Notes under the pieces: generated by a model | Seen by the model: the letters and a program-made list of their open reading frames with translations, nothing else | What the model was told of the DNA's origin: nothing | Database searches by the model: none | Assembly (NCBI GenBank): GCA_900546735.1 | Contig: URDW01000020.1 | Location: forward strand, 1-19,691 | Direction: 5' to 3' | Length of the DNA stretch: 19,691 nucleotides | Origin: an uncultured Oscillospiraceae bacterium | Lineage (GTDB): Bacteria; Bacillota; Clostridia; Oscillospirales; Acutalibacteraceae | Made by a program: the position numbers and the translations under genes | Shown here: one piece after another, positions 15,768 to 19,691 of the stretch | Layout: each line of letters begins with the position of its first letter | How positions within the stretch are numbered: position 1 is the stretch's first letter

Positions 15768-15788
15768 ATTAATTTATGTTAAATTAAT
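15768..15788. promoter_or_regulatory. Palindrome downstream of the tetR-operon start site, candidate operator
   Basis: ATTAATTTA-TGT-TAAATTAAT is a perfect 9-bp inverted repeat with a 3-nt centre, lying between the predicted start site (about 15816) and the TetR start codon. Its size fits a TetR-type operator. AT-rich sequence raises the chance of accidental symmetry. Confidence 0.55.
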
Positions 15789-15822
15789 TACAAATTTTTC
15801 CATCTGACTATTGCTTACTATA

Positions 15823-15851
15823 ATTTTACAATATATAATACTAGGTGTCAA
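15823..15851 (-). promoter_or_regulatory. Strong promoter of the TetR-kinase-regulator operon
   Basis: On the minus strand a perfect TTGACA (15851-15846) is 17 nt from TAAAAT (15828-15823, 5 of 6). The predicted 5' leader is about 100 nt. A 7-bp dyad overlaps the -35 box and the palindrome at 15768-15788 lies downstream, so the promoter is flanked by two possible binding sites. Confidence 0.75.
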
Positions 15852-15867
15852 CAGCGTTATGCTGTTG
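15849..15867. promoter_or_regulatory. Dyad over the -35 box of the tetR-operon promoter
   Basis: CAACAGC-GTTAT-GCTGTTG is a perfect 7-bp inverted repeat overlapping the -35 hexamer by three bases. There is no T-run on either side, so a protein-binding site is likelier than a terminator. The binder could be the TetR protein, the response regulator or neither. Confidence 0.45.
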
Positions 15868-16107
15868 GCGGTGAGCAGGCCGCAAAGTGCTGCTTCAGGT
15901 TTTTTTATCTCCTTAATGATAAACACACCATCCTTCACAATTTTTTTGCCTGTTGTGGTCTTTGCGGTATTTAAAAACAACGCCCCTCTTTGCAGGGGCT
16001 TTTTTGCTGCAAAAATATTGTAAAGCGTGTGCGCCGTGCGGCCGGGGCGCCCGGCCGGTCTGGCGAAGATAAAATTTTGACTTTTGTGCGGCTGCTCTTG
16101 GGTTTTG
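15868..16107. other. Gene-free stretch between the tetR operon and the PqqD-like gene
   Basis: I see no credible gene here. It contains a terminator (15982-16005) and a GC-rich 8-bp hairpin at 16039-16057 (CGGCCGGG, loop GCG, CCCGGCCG) of unknown use. Minus-strand frames contain a stretch with an AAGGAG near 15915 but no suitable start codon, and the open frame runs across the tetR-operon promoter, so I do not call it. Confidence 0.5.
15982..16005. terminator. Terminator downstream of the PqqD-like gene
   Basis: GCCCCT (15982-15987) pairs with AGGGGC (15994-15999), loop CTTTGC. Six T's follow on the plus strand; on the minus strand GTTGTTTTT follows. The minus-strand use, ending the PqqD-like transcript about 110 nt after its stop, is the likely one because no plus-strand gene precedes it. 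Confidence 0.75.
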
Positions 16108-16374
16108 TCAGTTTTCCAGCAGGGCGTTTTCACGCAGCAGGTCTGTAAACTTTTTTACATCCTCCTGTGCGCGGGCAAGGTCCACCTCGTACGCTTCGGT
16201 CAGCGCTTTGGCCGCCGCCTCCACCGTGGTGTCCTGCTGAAACGTGTTCCACAAAAAGGCGCCTGTGTCGTTCAAGGTGATCATGCCGTTGAAGTCCAGC
16301 GAATTCTGGCCGACGGGCACCACAATGTTGCTGCCGGCGATCTGGCGGATGGCAAAGCCGGATCGGATTTTCAT
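16108..16374 (-). CDS. PqqD family protein (stand-alone RiPP recognition element)
   Basis: At 88 residues it has the PqqD winged-helix pattern: IVVPVGQNSLDFNGMITLNDTGAFLWNTFQQDTTVEAAAKALTEAYEV, then DVKKFTDLLRENALLE. PqqD-like domains bind the leader of a ribosomal peptide and deliver it to a radical SAM enzyme. Neither a radical SAM gene nor a clear precursor peptide is in the window, so the role is open. The start at 16374 (MKIRSGFAIRQ) follows GGGAG at normal spacing; upstream in-frame codons cross the promoter and are rejected. It is a single gene, divergent from the NifU-like/GGGtGRT operon. Confidence 0.88.
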   Translation of the reverse strand: MKIRSGFAIRQIAGSNIVVPVGQNSLDFNGMITLNDTGAFLWNTFQQDTTVEAAAKALTEAYEVDLARAQEDVKKFTDLLRENALLEN

Positions 16375-16396
16375 TTTCTTCACTCCCTTTGTGAAT

Positions 16397-16425
16397 AGTA
16401 TAACAAAATTCACGCGCCGTTGCAA
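16397..16425 (-). promoter_or_regulatory. Promoter of the PqqD-like gene
   Basis: On the minus strand TTGCAA (16425-16420) and TATACT (16402-16397) are 17 nt apart, close to the start codon. The -35 box is part of a tandem heptamer, GTTGCAA twice (16419-16432), which may be a regulator site or chance. Confidence 0.75.
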
Positions 16426-16492
16426 GTTGCAATAAAAATCCGTCTGAAATTTGCAGATATATGTTGAAAAATAAAAAAAATAAGCAAAAGTA

Positions 16493-16521
16493 TTGAAGAC
16501 AGCGGACAAGTTGGGTATAAT
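16493..16521 (+). promoter_or_regulatory. Promoter of the NifU-like/GGGtGRT operon
   Basis: TTGAAG (16493-16498) and a perfect TATAAT (16516-16521) are 17 nt apart. The leader to the ATG at 16570 is only about 40 nt and ends in AAAGGAG, so expression is probably strong. No riboswitch-like structure fits in this space. Confidence 0.82.
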
Positions 16522-16569
16522 AATTACCAGATTTATTTAGAATCAAACAATTTGAAAGGAGTTATTTTC

Positions 16570-17262
16570 ATGACTTATTCAAACGAAGTTGAACAGATGT
16601 GTACCGTCAAAAAAGGGCCGCATCACGGTCCTGCCCCGATCCCGGAAGAGGGCAAGTGGGTCAAGTCTTATGACATTAAGGACATCAGCGGCTTTTCCCA
16701 CGGCGTGGGCTGGTGCGCGCCGCAGCAGGGCGCCTGCAAGCTGACCCTGAATGTGAAAAACGGCATTGTGGAAGAGGCGCTGGTCGAAACGCTCGGCTGC
16801 TCCGGCATGACGCACTCGGCCGCTATGGCCGCCGAGATCCTGCCCGGCAAAACACTGCTTGAGTGCCTGAACACCGACCTTGTGTGCGACGCGATCAACG
16901 TGGCTATGCGCGAGCTGTTCAAGCAGCTTGCCTACGGCCGTTCGCAGTCGGCTTTCTCTGAGGGCGGTCTGGTCGTCGGCGCCGCGCTGGAAGACCTGGG
17001 CAAAGGCCTGCGCAGCCAGGTGGGTACCATGTTCTCCACCAAGCTCAAGGGCGTTCGCTACATGGAAATGGCCGAGGGCTATGTCATCAGCATGGGCCTG
17101 GACGAAGAGGGCGAGGTCATCGGCTACAAGTTCGTCAAAGTCGGCAAAATGCTCGAAGACATCCGAAACGGTGTGGAACCGAACGAGGCTTACAAGAACA
17201 ACATCGGTCAGTACGGCCGCTATGACGACGCGGTGAAATACATCGACCCGAGAAAAGAATAA
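16570..17262 (+). CDS. NifU-like iron-sulfur cluster scaffold protein, partner of GGGtGRT
   Basis: The 230-residue protein has a NifU/IscU-N-like core: CKLTLNVKNGIVEEALVETLGCSGMTHSAAMAAEILPGKTLLECL, with Cys56, Cys77 and Cys99 or Cys106 as likely ligands; Cys11 and Cys49 are extra. Such scaffolds assemble and transfer Fe-S clusters, but this version is longer than IscU (about 125-150 residues), with an added N-terminal segment and a C-terminal half of its own (GYVISMGLDEEGEVIGYKFVKVGKMLEDI). ATG at 16570 follows AAAGGAG by 8 nt; a TTG at 16552 lies before the ribosome site and is rejected. The next gene starts 18 nt after its stop, the usual pairing in anaerobic Firmicutes, so both probably act together. 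Precise function is not established. Confidence 0.9.
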   Translation: MTYSNEVEQMCTVKKGPHHGPAPIPEEGKWVKSYDIKDISGFSHGVGWCAPQQGACKLTLNVKNGIVEEALVETLGCSGMTHSAAMAAEILPGKTLLECLNTDLVCDAINVAMRELFKQLAYGRSQSAFSEGGLVVGAALEDLGKGLRSQVGTMFSTKLKGVRYMEMAEGYVISMGLDEEGEVIGYKFVKVGKMLEDIRNGVEPNEAYKNNIGQYGRYDDAVKYIDPRKE

Positions 17263-17280
17263 GAGCAGGAGGACAGGAAA

Positions 17281-18288
17281 ATGGCAAACGATGTAATGTT
17301 TGAGGGCAAGGAAAGAAGACTTGCCAAAATCGAAAAATGTCTTGCCGAGTACGGCCTTGCGTCGCTCGAAGAGGCAAGAGACCTTTGTTTATCGAAAGGC
17401 ATCGACGTGAACGCCATCGTAAAAGGCGTGCAGCCGATCGCTTTTGAAAACGCCTCCTGGGCGTACACGCTCGGCGTAGCCGTAGCGCTGAAAAAAGGCA
17501 TCACGAGCGCTTCTGACGCGGCGGCCGCCATCGGCATCGGCCTGCAGGCGTTCTGCGTGCCCGGCTCTGTTGCCGAGCAGAGAAACGTCGGCCTCGGCCA
17601 CGGCAACCTGGGCGCCATGCTTCTGAAAGACGAAACCAAGTGCTTTGCTTTCCTGGCCGGCCACGAATCCTTTGCGGCGGCTGAGGGCGCGATCGGTATC
17701 GCCAGAACGGCCAACAAGGTCCGCAAGGAACCCCTGAAGGTCATCCTGAACGGCCTTGGCAAAGACGCTGCCTATATCATCTCCAGAATCAACGGCTTCA
17801 CCTATGTGAAGACGGATTACGATTTCTACACCGGCGAGCTGAAGATCGAAGAGACCCGCGCTTTCTCCGACGGTGAAAAAGCCAAGGTGCTCTGTTACGG
17901 CGCGAACGACGTGCTGGAGGGCGTTGCCATCATGAAGCACGAGCATGTGGACGTTTCCATCACCGGCAACTCCACCAACCCCACCCGCTTCCAGCACCTG
18001 GTGGCCGGCACCTACAAAAAGTGGTGCCTGGAAAACGGCAAGTCCTACTTCTCGGTGGCTTCCGGCGGCGGCACGGGTCGTACGCTGCACCCCGACAACA
18101 TGGCGGCAGGCCCGGCTTCTTACGGCCTGACCGACTCCATGGGCCGCATGCACGGCGACGCACAGTTTGCAGGTTCTTCCTCTGTGCCGGCGCATGTGGA
18201 AATGATGGGCCTGATCGGCATGGGCAACAACCCGATGGTCGGCGCAACCGTTGCCTGCGCAGTGGCTGTTGCCGAATCGGCGAAATAA
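17281..18288 (+). CDS. GGGtGRT protein
   Basis: This 335-residue protein carries the name-giving motif GGGTGRT at about residues 262-268 (SVASGGGTGRTLHPDNMAAG), followed by a Gly-rich, highly ordered tail (GLIGMGNNPMVGATVACAVAVAESAK). It has no signal peptide or membrane helix, so it is cytoplasmic. The family is known by its motif and by its steady link to a NifU-like scaffold, as here, but I know of no demonstrated activity. AGGAGG lies 8 nt before the ATG. Codon use is strongly biased (C-ending codons dominate), which with the strong promoter suggests a highly expressed protein. Confidence 0.93.
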   Translation: MANDVMFEGKERRLAKIEKCLAEYGLASLEEARDLCLSKGIDVNAIVKGVQPIAFENASWAYTLGVAVALKKGITSASDAAAAIGIGLQAFCVPGSVAEQRNVGLGHGNLGAMLLKDETKCFAFLAGHESFAAAEGAIGIARTANKVRKEPLKVILNGLGKDAAYIISRINGFTYVKTDYDFYTGELKIEETRAFSDGEKAKVLCYGANDVLEGVAIMKHEHVDVSITGNSTNPTRFQHLVAGTYKKWCLENGKSYFSVASGGGTGRTLHPDNMAAGPASYGLTDSMGRMHGDAQFAGSSSVPAHVEMMGLIGMGNNPMVGATVACAVAVAESAK

Positions 18289-18311
18289 GCCTTTTACAGC
18301 TGAATATTACA

Positions 18312-18346
18312 AAAACACCCCGGTTCACTGTGAACCGGGGTGTTTT
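18312..18346. terminator. Bidirectional terminator between GGGtGRT and GH16 genes
   Basis: AAAACACCCCGGTTCA (18312-18327) and TGAACCGGGGTGTTTT (18331-18346) form a perfect 16-bp stem with a 3-nt loop, with T-runs readable on both strands. It separates two convergent genes. Confidence 0.93.
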
Positions 18347-18359
18347 GCTGCCGTTTGGC

Positions 18360-19256
18360 TCATTGGCTTTGCACCGGCTGGTATACGCGGACGTAGTCCA
18401 CCACAAAGTCGGCCGGCATGGCGGAGTCCGGGTTGTTGCGGATGTCGCCCGCCCAGGTGAATTCGTTGCCGGCGTTTTCGGGGTCGGCGCTGTCGCCCTC
18501 GCCGGCGATCTCCACCGAGAGCCACAGGAATTCCGGCACCTGCGACACGCCGAACTTGGTGCGCCACGTTTCTTTGCCGTTGATGTAAAAGACGTATTCG
18601 TCCTTTGTCCACAGCAGGCCGTAGGTGTTGAACTCGCTGTACATGTCGTGGTCTACCCGGTATTCGCCGGAGGTTTTGGATCGGTGCTTTTCGCCGTAGC
18701 CGCCTGTGTGCACGGTGTGCAGCGTGGTGTTGCGGTATTTTTTGGCCGGTTTCTTCGGGTCGTTGTAGTAGGGCGATTCCATAATGTCAATCTCGGCGCC
18801 GTTTTTGCCGTCTTGTATTTCGTCGGTCATTGTCGGCGACTGCAGCCAGAATGCGCTCCAAAGCCCTTCGGCGGCCGGCGCCTTGCAGCGCACTTCAAAG
18901 TAGCCGTAGGTAAATTCCTTCAGCGCACGGCTGGAACAGGTGCCGGTGTACCAGCCCGGCCCGTAGGCGCCGTTGCCTTTGTACTCGGTGCGGATGATCA
19001 GGTTGCCGTCCTGCGTAAAGCACTGCGCCGGGTCCCAGTAACCGCCGCGGCGTACGCCGGCATCACCGGCAGTGTCCCAAACGCCGGTGTCCAGTTCACC
19101 GTTGAAATCGTCTTCAAACACCAGTTCCATACCGGTCAGGTCGAGCGATTTGTTCGCTTTCGGCGTTTTCACGCGGCTGCAGGCGCAAAGCCCGATCGCC
19201 GCCACGGCTGCCGCCGCAGCCGCTGCGGCAATGATTTTTATAACAGACTTTTTCAT
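18360..19256 (-). CDS. GH16-family glycoside hydrolase, lipoprotein
   Basis: The 298-residue protein starts with a lipoprotein signal (MKKSVIKIIAAAAAAAAVAA, lipobox L23-C-A-C26), so it should be anchored to the outer face of the membrane by Cys26. The rest is a GH16 beta-jelly roll: FEDDFNGELDTGVWDT, YGYFEVRCKAP, GLWSAFWLQS, and the catalytic motif EIDIME with Glu155 (nucleophile), Asp157 and Glu160 (acid/base), ending DFVVDYVRVYQP. GH16 enzymes cut beta-1,3 or beta-1,3-1,4 glucans, agars or carrageenans; the substrate here is not readable, though a laminarinase/lichenase-type activity is a fair guess for a gut bacterium. It is a single gene with a strong promoter. Confidence 0.93.
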   Translation of the reverse strand: MKKSVIKIIAAAAAAAAVAAIGLCACSRVKTPKANKSLDLTGMELVFEDDFNGELDTGVWDTAGDAGVRRGGYWDPAQCFTQDGNLIIRTEYKGNGAYGPGWYTGTCSSRALKEFTYGYFEVRCKAPAAEGLWSAFWLQSPTMTDEIQDGKNGAEIDIMESPYYNDPKKPAKKYRNTTLHTVHTGGYGEKHRSKTSGEYRVDHDMYSEFNTYGLLWTKDEYVFYINGKETWRTKFGVSQVPEFLWLSVEIAGEGDSADPENAGNEFTWAGDIRNNPDSAMPADFVVDYVRVYQPVQSQ

Positions 19257-19279
19257 CTTTGCATCCCCTTTGCGAATTT

Positions 19280-19316
19280 GTGCGGCACGATGCCGCTTTT
19301 ATTATACCGTGCGGCA
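19280..19316. promoter_or_regulatory. Repeated GTGCGGCA sites around the GH16 -10 box
   Basis: GTGCGGCA occurs at 19280-19287 and again at 19309-19316 (29 bp apart), bracketing the -10 box. The first copy also forms a dyad with TGCCGC at 19291-19296 (GCGGCA-CGA-TGCCGC), which lies at the predicted start site. The arrangement could bind a sugar-responsive regulator. Confidence 0.4.
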
Positions 19317-19329
19317 ACAAAGAATGCAA
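19301..19329 (-). promoter_or_regulatory. Promoter of the GH16 lipoprotein gene
   Basis: On the minus strand TTGCAT (19329-19324) and a perfect TATAAT (19306-19301) are 17 nt apart, about 45 nt upstream of the start codon. AGGGG precedes the ATG. Confidence 0.82.
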
Positions 19330-19395
19330 TTTTTGCAAAAATCATCTTCTAAAACAGCTGTTTTTTTGCATATTCGGCATGCGGCGCAAAATGTA

Positions 19396-19517
19396 AAAAA
19401 CCATGCAAAAGGTTGCGCAGCAAAGATTTTGCGTGGAGAGGAGGGGCAGCGGAGCGAATGAGGGATGCCTTTTGCACAGGGAAATAAAAAAGGCATCACG
19501 AATGATACGCAGCTTGC
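19396..19517. repeat. Hairpin-rich intergenic repeat, copy 1
   Basis: This is the first of two near-identical copies; about 98 nt at its right end are identical to copy 2. It contains a nested hairpin (CCATGCAAAA...TTTTGCGTGG enclosing a short inner stem) and, further right, GATGCCTTTT pairing with AAAAGGCATC (about 19464-19499). There is no credible open reading frame. Between the copies lie two more small hairpins (CCTGT-CGAA-ACAGG near 19525, and a CTTTTT/AAAAAG stem near 19543-19556). Confidence 0.85.
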
Positions 19518-19568
19518 ATGGAACCTGTCGAAACAGGGTGGCGCTTTTTAAAAAGCCAAATATAAACG

Positions 19569-19691
19569 AAAAACCACGCAAAAGGTTTGCGAAGCAAAGA
19601 TTTTGCGTGGAGAGGAGGGGCAGCGGAGCGAATGAGGGATGCCTTTTGCACAGGGAAATAAAAAAGGCATCACGAATGATACGCAGCTTGC
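19569..19691. repeat. Hairpin-rich intergenic repeat, copy 2 (cut by window edge)
   Basis: It matches copy 1 with two substitutions and one inserted T, all in the first 35 nt. Here the outer stem CCACGCAAAA/TTTTGCGTGG is perfect, where copy 1 has a G-T pair, and the inner stem is TTTGC/GCAAA. Copy 1 has GTTGCGCAGC at that position, so changes lie within the stems. The offset between copies is 173-174 bp. The repeat probably continues beyond the window. Confidence 0.85.

Noticed and set aside
15774..15960. Minus-strand open frame between the PqqD-like gene and TetR, as a possible RiPP precursor
   Set aside because: It has no good start with a ribosome site, no leader/core pattern, and runs through the near-consensus promoter of the TetR operon.
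15811..16023. Plus-strand 70-codon hydrophobic frame starting with TTG
   Set aside because: No ribosome site, an AT-rich promoter region for the other strand, and a frame that includes the terminator hairpin.
19342..19581. Short minus-strand frames (also 19302-19499) over the terminal repeat
   Set aside because: They depend on the non-coding repeat, lack ribosome sites and have no recognisable domain.

Overview
The window looks like a chromosomal segment from a Gram-positive anaerobe of the Clostridia, most likely an Oscillospiraceae/Ruminococcaceae-type gut bacterium. This is inferred from strong AGGAGG-type ribosome sites, GC-rich genes with AT-rich intergenic regions, a GGGtGRT/NifU-like gene pair, a FliB-type protein and DUF523. 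I could not search a database, so the genus is open.

Positions 1-5480 hold a complete-looking type II-C CRISPR-Cas locus. The right end of an array (11 identical 36-nt repeats, 10 complete 30-nt spacers, running off the left edge) faces a minus-strand operon cas9-cas1-cas2. A predicted tracrRNA sits immediately upstream of cas9 on the same strand. Every repeat ends in an extended -10 box, so crRNAs are probably started inside each repeat on the plus strand, towards cas2. A bidirectional terminator separates array and operon. No csn2 or cas4 is present in the window.

Positions 5618-7928 hold a MATE-family efflux pump and a divergent BmrR-like MerR regulator. The intergenic promoter of the pump has the 19-bp spacer and internal dyad typical of MerR targets. 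Then follow an unrecognised 601-residue membrane protein (7965-9770), a two-gene operon of cysteine-rich proteins (DUF523/TudS-like, then FliB-like; 9935-11298), and a lone 2-oxoacid dehydrogenase E2-type acyltransferase without a lipoyl domain (11509-12609).

Positions 12689-15716 are one minus-strand operon: TetR regulator, sensor histidine kinase, OmpR-type response regulator and a small four-cysteine protein, joined by overlaps or a 1-nt gap. Its promoter region holds two dyads that could be operators. Next comes an orphan PqqD-like protein, divergent from an operon of a NifU-like scaffold and a GGGtGRT protein (16570-18288). A GH16 lipoprotein (18360-19256) follows, and the window ends in a gene-free region with two copies of a hairpin-rich tandem repeat with a period of about 174 bp.

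The best-supported connected systems are the CRISPR-Cas locus with its own tracrRNA, and the MerR-MATE regulatory pair. The most obscure biology lies in the NifU-like/GGGtGRT pair with its divergent PqqD, the FliB/DUF523 pair, the lone E2 protein and the terminal repeat. I do not see proof of a wholly new system.
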